Positions 40,778-49,700 of a DNA stretch of 64,000 bases are shown here, piece by piece. The translations under genes were made by a program, and so were the position numbers. The notes under the pieces are model-generated. The model was not told the origin of the DNA and did not search any database. It saw only the letters and a program-made list of their open reading frames with translations. How positions within the stretch are numbered: the first letter of the stretch is position 1; each line of letters begins with the position of its first letter. The stretch comes from DAOPKN01 sp035391225 (GTDB lineage: Bacteria; Thermotogota; Thermotogae; MWEM01), in the NCBI GenBank assembly GCA_035391225.1, contig DAOPKN010000001.1:184736-248735 (forward strand), read 5' to 3'.

Positions 40778-41272
40778 TTACTTGGATCCGCGCTTGGCCA
40801 TCTCTCGATCGACCATCATCAGTCCATTTTTCTCCCCGCCCACACGTTTGAGCATTTGGACGATTTGGTCCGCGGATGCTTCCTCTTCCACCTGTTCGTT
40901 GATGAACCAGTGCAACATGACTTCCGTGGAATAATCCTTGAGTTCACGCGCGGTTTCCAACAGGGTGTAAATCCTCTGCGTGATGTGTACTTCGTGCTTG
41001 TATGCCGCTTTCAATGCCTCTAAAGGCGATTCCCATTCCATGGGAGGCTTCTGGATTGCCTCGAGTTCCACCTTTCCACCCTTTTCCAGGATGTAATGGT
41101 AAAACTTCTTGGCGTGGTGCACTTCTTCGGCGGCCTGTATCTCCATCCACTTGGCAAAACCCGGAAGGTTGTTATTGTCAAAATGCGCCGCCATCGCCTG
41201 GTAAAGGTACGCGGAGAAGAGTTCTTCATTGATTTGCTTGTTGAGTTCCTTTTCCATCTTCTTTTCGAGCAT
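40778..41272 (-). CDS. ferritin (bacterial non-heme, FtnA type)
   Basis: A 164-residue ferritin that stores iron in a 24-subunit shell. Ferroxidase ligands can be read in NEELFSAYLY (Glu near 17), EEVHHAKK (Glu, His), HEVHIT and INEQVEEE. There is no bacterioferritin heme Met. The ATG at 41272 has AAGGAGG seven bases upstream. It is a single gene ending at the shared terminator. Confidence 0.93.
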   Translation of the reverse strand: MLEKKMEKELNKQINEELFSAYLYQAMAAHFDNNNLPGFAKWMEIQAAEEVHHAKKFYHYILEKGGKVELEAIQKPPMEWESPLEALKAAYKHEVHITQRIYTLLETARELKDYSTEVMLHWFINEQVEEEASADQIVQMLKRVGGEKNGLMMVDREMAKRGSK

Positions 41273-41483
41273 ACACGTTCCTCCTTTTTGGTTTGCGTTA
41301 TCTAACCCAATTGACGAAAAACAAACCGCGAAAATAACAGCAGCCTCTTCCCCTTTTCCCTCGGAAATGGCGCACCCCACAAAGCCCCATCTGGAGCAGC
41401 GTGGCGCAAGCGAATGGGGAGCGAAATGCGGTTCGGATGGTAATGTCCCACGAACATGCAACGATTCCGGAGATGTTTTCGTC

Positions 41484-41489
41484 TATAAT
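41484..41489 (+). promoter_or_regulatory. -10 promoter element of the 48-residue gene
   Basis: A perfect TATAAT 37 bases before the start codon of the small gene. No clear -35 or TG extension is present. Confidence 0.55.
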
Positions 41490-41525
41490 AATCGTACGAC
41501 TTCGATTCTTGTGAGGGGGTGTGTC

Positions 41526-41672
41526 CATGAGATTTTTCCGTGTGGAAGTTCTGGACCATGGAAGGCTCAAGACCATGGTTGTGAAAGCTGCCAACGCAAA
41601 AGAAGCACGCCTGATTGTGAAGAAGCAGGAAAAGAAGGAAGTTGCAGGTGTTTGTACACTGGAACCTGCATA
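41526..41672 (+). CDS. 48-residue protein of unknown function
   Basis: A small stand-alone gene with a -10 element upstream, a GAGGGGG ribosome site and a strong terminator eight bases after its stop, which argues that it is real. The product is basic: strands FFRVEVLDHGRLKTMVVKA, a helix NAKEARLIVKKQEKK, then a short strand ending CTLEPA. The pattern resembles the N-terminal module of GspF/PilC proteins and other small beta-beta-alpha units, but I cannot assign a family. It has one cysteine. Confidence 0.7.
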
Positions 41673-41679
41673 AACAAGG

Positions 41680-41704
41680 CCGGGGGAAACCCCGGTTTTT
41701 TTTT
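41680..41704 (+). terminator. intrinsic terminator of the 48-residue gene
   Basis: CCGGGG (41680-41685) and CCCCGG (41690-41695) with a GAAA loop, followed by nine T residues. Confidence 0.93.
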
Positions 41705-41756
41705 CGTGCACGCAGGGAATGCTTCCCCGCTTTTCCGTTCGCGCCCTTGCCAAAAA

Positions 41757-41765
41757 TGCTATAAT
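41757..41765 (+). promoter_or_regulatory. extended -10 promoter of the phosphoesterase-polA operon
   Basis: TGCTATAAT at 41757-41765, 60 bases before the phosphoesterase ATG. No good -35 is seen. Confidence 0.7.
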
Positions 41766-41824
41766 AGAAACCATACTCGCGGCTGCGCTTTGGCGGTGCT
41801 TGCTTTTTTCTTGGAGGAAAAGGG

Positions 41825-43072
41825 ATGCAAAGGGTTTTTATCAGTGATCTACACATGGGCGATGGGTTCTTGGACGACAATTTTACTTTCGATACGGACC
41901 TGGTGGAGCTGCTGGAAGAGCTGATGGCATCCGGAAAGCAAACCGAACTCGTGATTTTGGGTGACGCGCTGGAACTCGTGGAAACACGTGTGGTGAAAGA
42001 GATTGGCCTGGTTTCCTTTGACGAAGTGCTCGAAAAGATCGACGAAAGGGTGATCGATGACATCGCGGCAAACCACCCCAAGGTGTTCCACGCGTTGCGC
42101 AAGTTCCTCCGTGGCAACCGCATCTGCTACGTGATCGGCAACCACGACTACTACTTCCTGCGCAAGGAAAAGCTCCGCGATCGGTTCCGCGAGTTGTTGG
42201 TGGACGGCGACCAGGTAGAATTTGCCCCCTACTTCTACGATCGCGAATGGGGTGTTTTCGCGTACCACGGCAGCAATTTCGACCCCGCCAACCGTTTCGG
42301 GAAAGACCGGAAAACGGGGCAAATCGTTCCCCCCATCGGGGATTTCATGACCCGCTACATGATGGTCAATTTCCGGGAAAAACTGGTGAACGGTGACTTC
42401 CCCGAAAGCATTCCCCGCGATTACGACGACGTGCGGCCAAACATCGATATTTTCGACTGGATCGAATACGTGATGGAAACCTACGACTTGAGCATCAATT
42501 TGATGCAAATGTGGGTGGGAGAATTGATCAAGATGCTGCGCACCGTGTATGCGCGGCAGTGGATGAAAAGCAATTATCCCAAGGCGCACCGTGTTTCCAA
42601 CCTCTTCATCAACAAAATGGGGGGTATTCGCCTGGGTCGCTTCATCATCCTGATGATTTCCAAGTTGCGCGCACTCAAACGGACCGATTACATGCGGCGA
42701 AAAGCCCAGTCCATCTTGATCCATGGAAAGGATAATCCCAAGAAGCGGTTCACCGAATCGGATTTCTGGGGTTTCTGCGAAATGCCGCAAATCGACTACG
42801 GGAGACTTCACGGTTTGCTGTTCGCGCATCGGCACAAGTTCGACAACTTCGTTTTCCCTTCCAACGGGGACAACAAGTTCTACATCAACACCGGCACCTG
42901 GCGGAAGGTGATCGAACGCGGTGGAAAGCGCGACATCAAGCGTTTCGTGCACCGCCAAGAGTTGTCTTCCGTGGTGATCCGCGAACACAACAAGCACCTG
43001 GATATTCAATGCGTGATGAAAAACGTCATCGGCAACCGGAACCTTTCCAGGGCTTCCATCGAGGTGGGATAG
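41825..43072 (+). CDS. calcineurin-like metallophosphoesterase
   Basis: A 415-residue phosphoesterase with an unusually large insertion. The motifs are FISDLHMGDG (residues 5-14), LGDALEL, GNHDYY, YHGSNFDP and AHRHKFDN. It is broadly like LpxH-type phosphatases, but the region from about 165 to 320 is an extra helical domain. The substrate is unknown. It is followed two bases later by polA, so the two are co-translated; an extended -10 promoter lies upstream. Confidence 0.85.
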   Translation: MQRVFISDLHMGDGFLDDNFTFDTDLVELLEELMASGKQTELVILGDALELVETRVVKEIGLVSFDEVLEKIDERVIDDIAANHPKVFHALRKFLRGNRICYVIGNHDYYFLRKEKLRDRFRELLVDGDQVEFAPYFYDREWGVFAYHGSNFDPANRFGKDRKTGQIVPPIGDFMTRYMMVNFREKLVNGDFPESIPRDYDDVRPNIDIFDWIEYVMETYDLSINLMQMWVGELIKMLRTVYARQWMKSNYPKAHRVSNLFINKMGGIRLGRFIILMISKLRALKRTDYMRRKAQSILIHGKDNPKKRFTESDFWGFCEMPQIDYGRLHGLLFAHRHKFDNFVFPSNGDNKFYINTGTWRKVIERGGKRDIKRFVHRQELSSVVIREHNKHLDIQCVMKNVIGNRNLSRASIEVG

Positions 43073-43073
43073 G

Positions 43074-45806
43074 TTGAGCCGTTTCTTTTTACTGGATGGC
43101 ACGGGCCTGGTGTACCGCGCCTTTTTTGCGATCAGGGAATTGACGACTTCCAGTGGAAAACCCGTGAATGCACTTTTCGGGCTTTCTCGCACGCTGCTGC
43201 GGCTTGCACAGGAATATTTCCAGCCCGGGGATTACGTGGCCTTTTTCATGGACCGGGGGAGGACCACTTTTCGCACGCGCCTCTTGGAAAGCTACAAGGC
43301 ACATCGCCCCGAGACACCCGAAGCGTTGAAGGAGCAAATGGCCCTGGTACAGGAGCTGGTGGAGGGTTTTGGCATACCGGTGCGCTCCCAGCAAGATTTC
43401 GAGGCCGATGACCTGATCGCCACCTTCGTGCGCACGTTTCGCGAGGAGGTAGATACGCTGTACGTGATTTCCAGCGACAAGGATTTGCTGCAGCTGGTGG
43501 ATGATAAGGTGGAAATGTTGCGCCCGGAGACGGGTGTCGCGGAACTCAAGCGGTACACCCCGGAACAAGTGCAGGAAAAGTACGGGGTGACCCCCGGGCA
43601 GATGAACGACTACCTGGCGCTGGTGGGCGACCCTTCCGACAACATTCCCGGGGTGAAAGGCGTGGGGAAAAAAACCGCCGAAACGCTCCTGGCGGAGTTC
43701 CAAACCCTCGAAGGCATGTACCGAAACCTTTCGGCGGTGAAACCTTCCTTCCAAAAGAAGTTGGAAGAGGGCAAGCAAATGGCCTTCCTGAGCAAGAAGT
43801 TGGTGGCGCTGCACAAGCAAGTTCCCTTTGAAGGGATGCTGCAGGATTTTCGGTACAAGGGACCCGTGCTGGAACGGATCGCGCAGCTCTTCCAGGTGCT
43901 CGAATTCCGGAGCATGCTCGGGGAGCTCCAAAAGCTGCCCGTCTCCCAGGAGCCCTCTGCCCCTTCGCCGGGTGCAGATGCAGGCGAAGCGCTGGGAGGT
44001 TACGAAACCGCCAAAGACCTGGATTACCGTACGGTGAGTTCTGCCAGCGAATTTCAGGCTCTCTTGGAAGAATTGCAGCCCCAAGAAGCCGTGGCGTTCG
44101 ACTTGGAAACCGATTCGTTGAACCCGCGCGAAGCGCACATTTGCGGCGTTTCGTTGTGCTGTTCGGCCGGGAAGGCATACTACCTTCCCTTTGCACACAC
44201 GGGGGACCAGCAGTGCGCGAACAACCCCCCGGATCGCCTGGCGCAGCTGGTGGAACTGCTTGGGGAGAAAATCGTGGTGGGGCACAACTTGAAATTCGAT
44301 TTCGGTGTTCTGATGGCCCGGGGATTCGACCTGCCCGAACGGGCTTTCGACACGATGATTGCCGCCTACCTTTGCGACCCGGAACGCTCGCGGTATGGGC
44401 TGGATGGCCTGGTGAAAGAGAAATTCCAGTACGCCATGCAGTCGTTCAAGGAGGTAATGGGCGAACATTCGTTTGCGCAAGACTTTTCGATGGTTCCCGT
44501 GCAGGCGGCCACGCGCTACTCGGCGGAGGATGCCGATTTTTGCTGGCGGTTGTACCTTCTGCTCAAGGAGGAACTCGAGCGGCTGTCCCTTGTTTCGCTC
44601 ATGGAGATGGTGGAAATGCCGGTACTGCGGGTGCTTTTGCAGATGGAACACACCGGTGTTTTCTTCGATCGGGGCTACCTGAAGGAGCTTTCCGAACGCT
44701 TCCAGGAAAAGATCGCACGCCGGGAGTCGGAGGTGTTTTCCCTGTGCGGGGAAGAATTCAACCTCAATTCCCCGGTGCAGCTGGGCCGGATCCTGTTCGA
44801 GAAAATGGGCCTGCCCGCCCAGGGCAGAACCGCAAAAAGCAAGAACTATGCCACGGGCAAGGCTGTGTTGGAAACCCTGGCCAACGACTTCGAGGTGGCA
44901 CGGTTGATCCTCGAGTACCGCAAGTTCTCCAAGCTCAAATCCACCTACGTGGATGCCATCCCCCGCCTTATCGATGCCCATACCGGCAGGGTGCATTCCT
45001 CCTTCCACCAAACGGGAACCGCAACCGGGCGGCTGAGTAGTTCCGAGCCGAACTTGCAAAACCTTCCCGTGAAGGAAGAGGAGGGACGGGAAATCCGCGC
45101 GGCGATCCGGGCAGAAACGGAGGGTTGGCAGATCCTCAGTGCCGATTACTCCCAGATCGAACTGCGCCTGATGGCGCATCTTTCCGGGGATTCCTCGCTT
45201 TTGGAAGCGTTCTCCTCCGGCAAGGACGTGCACACGCTCACCGCTTCGCGCATCTTTGGCATCCCCCTTTCGGAGGTGGACGATGCCAGCCGATCGGTGG
45301 GGAAAACCATCAATTTCTCCATCATTTACGGCATCTCCGCGTTTGGCCTTTCCAACCGCTTGGGGATCGGTCGCAAGGAAGCCCAAAAGTTCATCGATGG
45401 CTACTTTGCTGCCTACCCGGGGGTGTTGGCGTTTCAGAAGAGCATGGTGGAGAATGCCAAGAAAAAAGGGTACGTGCGCACGCTTCTGGGGAGAATCCGA
45501 AACGTGCGTGGCCTGGATGCCAAGAATCCGTCGGTGCGCGGGGAAGCCGAGCGCATCGCCATCAATTCCCCCGTGCAAGGTTCCGCGGCGGACATCATCA
45601 AAATTGCCATGATTCGCGTGCAGAACGAGCTTTTGCACCAGAAGTGGAAAAGCCGCCTGATCATCCAAATCCACGACGAACTGGTTTTCGAAGTGCATCC
45701 GGAGGAGCGGGAGATGCTCTGTGCCATGGTCACGAAACAAATGGAAGGGGCCATGAAACTCCATGTTCCCATGAAAGTGGACCTGGAAATGTCCGATCAT
45801 TTTTAA
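43074..45806 (+). CDS. polA: DNA polymerase I
   Basis: A 910-residue polymerase with all three activities predicted. The 5' nuclease domain spans about 1-290. The 3'-5' proofreading domain keeps its carboxylates (FDLETDSLN, HNLKFDFGVL, YSAEDADF), unlike Taq polymerase. Polymerase motifs A (DYSQIELRLMAHLSGD), B (RSVGKTINFSIIYG) and C (IHDELVFEV) are intact. It is strikingly similar to the T. maritima enzyme as I remember it. TTG start two bases after the phosphoesterase gene, behind GAGGTGGGA. Confidence 0.97.
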   Translation: MSRFFLLDGTGLVYRAFFAIRELTTSSGKPVNALFGLSRTLLRLAQEYFQPGDYVAFFMDRGRTTFRTRLLESYKAHRPETPEALKEQMALVQELVEGFGIPVRSQQDFEADDLIATFVRTFREEVDTLYVISSDKDLLQLVDDKVEMLRPETGVAELKRYTPEQVQEKYGVTPGQMNDYLALVGDPSDNIPGVKGVGKKTAETLLAEFQTLEGMYRNLSAVKPSFQKKLEEGKQMAFLSKKLVALHKQVPFEGMLQDFRYKGPVLERIAQLFQVLEFRSMLGELQKLPVSQEPSAPSPGADAGEALGGYETAKDLDYRTVSSASEFQALLEELQPQEAVAFDLETDSLNPREAHICGVSLCCSAGKAYYLPFAHTGDQQCANNPPDRLAQLVELLGEKIVVGHNLKFDFGVLMARGFDLPERAFDTMIAAYLCDPERSRYGLDGLVKEKFQYAMQSFKEVMGEHSFAQDFSMVPVQAATRYSAEDADFCWRLYLLLKEELERLSLVSLMEMVEMPVLRVLLQMEHTGVFFDRGYLKELSERFQEKIARRESEVFSLCGEEFNLNSPVQLGRILFEKMGLPAQGRTAKSKNYATGKAVLETLANDFEVARLILEYRKFSKLKSTYVDAIPRLIDAHTGRVHSSFHQTGTATGRLSSSEPNLQNLPVKEEEGREIRAAIRAETEGWQILSADYSQIELRLMAHLSGDSSLLEAFSSGKDVHTLTASRIFGIPLSEVDDASRSVGKTINFSIIYGISAFGLSNRLGIGRKEAQKFIDGYFAAYPGVLAFQKSMVENAKKKGYVRTLLGRIRNVRGLDAKNPSVRGEAERIAINSPVQGSAADIIKIAMIRVQNELLHQKWKSRLIIQIHDELVFEVHPEEREMLCAMVTKQMEGAMKLHVPMKVDLEMSDHF

Positions 45807-45818
45807 GGAGGGGTAACG

Positions 45819-46727
45819 ATGAAATGGGTCGAATCCGTGCCCAATTTTAGCGAAGGGCGCAGGAAAGAGGTCGTGGAAGCCATTGTGCAAATGGCAAGGG
45901 AAGTCGAAAAAGTATGGGTCCTGGATTGGTCCATGGACCATGACCATAATCGCAGTGTGGTGACCCTGGTGGGCGAGCCGGGCCAAGTGGTGGAAGCCCT
46001 TTTCCGCATGGTGCGCAAGGCCATGGAGCTCATCGACCTTCGGAACCATTCTGGGGAACACCCACGCATGGGAGCCACCGACGTGATTCCGTTGATTCCC
46101 TTGCGCAACATCGATTACGCGGAATGTGACCAGTATGCCAAGCAACTCGGCGAACGGATCGCTTCGGAGTTGTCGATTCCGGTGTACTTCTACGAAAAAT
46201 CCGCGAGCTCGGTGGATAGGATGGACCTTTCCAAGATTCGAAAAGGAGAGTTCGAAGGTTTCTCGGCAAAAATCGTGAAGCCGGGCTGGAAGCCCGATTT
46301 TGGTCCTTCCGCGGTACATCCTTCCGCGGGTGTGGTTGCGGTGGGAGTGCGGGAGTTCCTGATTGCCTTCAACATCAACCTGGGCACCCAAAACGTGGAG
46401 ATCGCCAACAAGATTTCCCGGGTGATCCGCAACCGGAGCGGAGGTTTCCGCTACGTGAAAGCCATGGGTATCGCGTTGAAGGAAAAGGGTATCGTGCAGG
46501 TTTCCATCAACATGACCAATTTCAAGAAGAGCTCGTTGCACCACGTGTTTGAAATGGTGCAGCTGGAAGCCCAGCGCTACGGGGTTCCAGTGGTTGGTTC
46601 GGAGATCGTGGGACTCACGCCGTTGCAAGCGCTGGCGAATACCACCGAATATTTCCTGCGCCTGGACGATTTTGATACGAGTCGGGTGATCGAGTACAAG
46701 CTGTTGGATATCCTGGAAAAGGAATGA
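45819..46727 (+). CDS. ftcD: glutamate formimidoyltransferase
   Basis: A 302-residue protein matching the formiminotransferase domain of FtcD (VESVPNFSEGRRKEVVEAI, DHDHNRSVVTLVG, EHPRMGATDVIP, GLTPLQAL). It transfers formimino groups between N-formimino-glutamate and tetrahydrofolate. The cyclodeaminase half is absent, and no histidine-degradation genes are visible, so it may instead supply one-carbon units. It starts 12 bases after polA with AAGGAGG. Confidence 0.93.
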   Translation: MKWVESVPNFSEGRRKEVVEAIVQMAREVEKVWVLDWSMDHDHNRSVVTLVGEPGQVVEALFRMVRKAMELIDLRNHSGEHPRMGATDVIPLIPLRNIDYAECDQYAKQLGERIASELSIPVYFYEKSASSVDRMDLSKIRKGEFEGFSAKIVKPGWKPDFGPSAVHPSAGVVAVGVREFLIAFNINLGTQNVEIANKISRVIRNRSGGFRYVKAMGIALKEKGIVQVSINMTNFKKSSLHHVFEMVQLEAQRYGVPVVGSEIVGLTPLQALANTTEYFLRLDDFDTSRVIEYKLLDILEKE

Positions 46728-46777
46728 ATGCCACCCTGGTGAATGACCCGGGAATTCTTTTTTAGGTGGGGGTTGGA

Positions 46778-49700
46778 TTGCAGATAATCAAGTTGATTCG
46801 TTCGAATTATCTCGGGGAAGAGTTCCTCGTGGAATATGAAGGCATGTACAAACGTTCCAAGAGCCTTTCCCGGAAGGCAATTGGGGGGTACCGGGATCGT
46901 ATCACGGAACGGTTGAATCTACTTTCCCGTTTCCAAGAGAAATTCTTGTACCCGGATTTCGTGGATTTGAACGAATCCCAACCTCTCTTTTTGTTTCCCT
47001 TCCACGATGAAGTGGACCTGAAGAACATCATCCTCGAAGAGCCATACCGTATCGAGGTGGCCATGCAGCTGATGACCATCTTCGAGGGGTTTCACCACAC
47101 CACATCGGAAGGGTTCGGGATTTGGGGATTGCCGGAATTGCTCATCTCCGATCGCCTTACCGTGCTCCCTCCGCTGTGGGTGGACTTTTCCCCGGATGCG
47201 GTTCGTACCCTTTTCAACCGGCCGGAAGTCATCGTGCCCCCCGAGATCCGGGAGGGGAAACTTCCCTCCGTTCGCTCCGACGTGTACACCATCGGTAGCT
47301 TGTTGAAACTCATCCTTCCGGAGGAGGAAAGGGAACACCACAGGGACGTGATCCAGCAAATGACCGATCCCAACCCGGCGCATCGTCCCCTTCACTTTTC
47401 CCGGCTGTTTCGCCCGCTCTCCATACCGGTTTCCTTGGATCTCCGCGTTCTGGCCCAGCAGGAAAAACGGGACTTCTCTTCGCCCCATATCATCGAACGG
47501 GATGGCGAACTCAAGGAGTTCCTGGGGATGGTGGAGAAAACCCAGCCCAACCACGTTTCCTCCTGCCTGGTGCATGGTTCGACGCGCGTGGGCAAAAGCA
47601 CCTTCCTGGTGTTGGGCCAGCAGGAACTCCGGAATAGGAGCTGGAAAACCATCGTGGCACGCAATGCCAAGGAGTTTTGCCAGGAACTGCTGCAGCTTTC
47701 CGAAAACCCGGAATGGGCGGGCGTAAACGAAAACGATTTCCAGTACCTGTGGAACCTCCCCGAATCGTTTAACCTGGACCGTGTTTCCAGCGTGGTGGGG
47801 AAGTTGATGGGGCTGATGGATTTCGTGGGGGTTTTCATCGACGATTTCGAATTGGCAGACGATCGCTTCCGAAAATTGCTGCAAAACCTGCAGGAAATGA
47901 TCCTTCCGTGCAAGTTGATCTTGGTGTGCGCCCAAGTGGGAAAGCCCAAGAACCTTTCCTTCGATTTCGAGATGGAGCTCAAACCGTTCAACGAAACCCA
48001 GACGCTCAAATTACTGGAGCTGTTACTGGGGGTTCCCTTCCTGGAACACCACCGCGATAAGGCGAACTGGATCTTCAAAATCACCGGAGGGTTCCCGGGC
48101 TACATCTTCAACTTGCTCAACCTGCTGTACCAATCGAAGAAGCTGGTGCTGGAAAATGGCAACTGGAACATCTCCGACGATATGACCGCGCTGGGCGGAT
48201 TCGGGGAGTACGTCAAGACCATCTTCCGACACCTGGGAGAGGAAGACCGCTTCTTTATTTCCCGGATTGCGTGTCTCTCCGAGAAATTCAGCCAGGAGGA
48301 ACTGGACCTGCTCTGCCAGTTTTTCGGCAAGGAAAAGGAGAAAAGCCTGAAGGAAAGTTTCTTTCGCCTACAAGAATTGGGTCTTTTCTTCTTGGAGACG
48401 CACTGGTTCCGTTTCTCCCTGGAAGAGATCTGGGAACAGTCGTACAGCCATTGCCCGGAAGAAACACGCAAGGAACTCCACCTTTTCCTGGCACAGGGAA
48501 CCTCGCTGCTTTCCAAGAAAGCCTGGCATTTCCAGTCCATCGGCTTCCGCCGTTCCGCCGCCAACGTTTTCATCCAAGCCTCCCGCAAGGCCTTTGAACG
48601 GCACGAAGGATTCCAACTCACCTTGCAATGGCTGGAGGAGGCCTTCAAGCTGCTGCACGCGGACGAAGTGACCACACGGATGCGGGCCTTCCGCGCCTAC
48701 TTGCTCTGTACGGAACGAAAGGAAGTATCCTGCGAAGACTTGGCGGTGTTGGTCGCGCAAGAACCCTACTTCTACCTGGCGTTGTGGGAAAAGAACAACC
48801 GGGATGCACACCAGGAAGTGGAAAACATGGTGCAGCAAAAGTATGGCACGATTGATCCCACGCAGATACTGGAGGAAAAGGGGAAGCGCTTTTACATCCT
48901 GGAGGCGCTTTTTCAACTTGCGGTGGCGCTGGATGCCCAGGGAAAGCTGGACCGGGCAATCGGAATCCTGCGTGAGATCGTCGCGCACTCGGAGCACCAG
49001 AAAGGCTACTTCTTCAAGGAACTCAACATCTACTCCTACGATCTTCTCGCCAGGATCCATTTCCGCAAGAATGCATGGGACATGGCCTATTCCATCTCCC
49101 AGGCAAACATCGAACGGGCAAAGAAGAACCAACTGCACTACACCCTTCCGACCATTTACAACACCGAAGGGACCATCCTGTACAGCTTTGGTCCCAACTA
49201 CGCGCAACCCGTTTTCGAGAAAGCCTTGGAGGTATCCAACCAGTACTTCTCCATTCGCAAATCCCTCGGGCCATTGATTGAAATGGCGAACGGGTTTTTG
49301 TACACGGGGGAAATTTCCAAGATGTTCGCGTACTTGGAAAAAGTGCGAGAGATCGCCCGTATCTTCCACGAGAAGGATTTTCTCGCGCGCAGTTACGTGA
49401 TCGAAGGCCTTTTCCATACCTACAACCGCCAACTGGATGAGGCGTTGGATGATTTCCACCGCGCAACGGAACTCACCGACAGCGTTGTCATTCGCGGAAA
49501 CGTGGCGCGACTCACCGCGCTCCTTTACCTGATGTGCCGGGAGTGGAGCAAGTTCGAGAAGGCCACGAAAAACCCGATTCCCTCCATGATGGACTTCGGC
49601 TTTTCGGACGTAGCAGACATTTTCTTCGCGAAGGGGAAGGAAGAGATCAAGGAAGCTTTCGTGAAATTCCGCGATAACAACCAATTGTGGCTCGAAGAAG

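Noticed and set aside
43089..46628. A 1,179-codon open frame on the minus strand opposite polA and ftcD
   Set aside because: It is in exact register with two certain genes on the other strand, its protein is rich in His and Gln without any recognisable domain, and it has no ribosome site. It is explained by codon avoidance.
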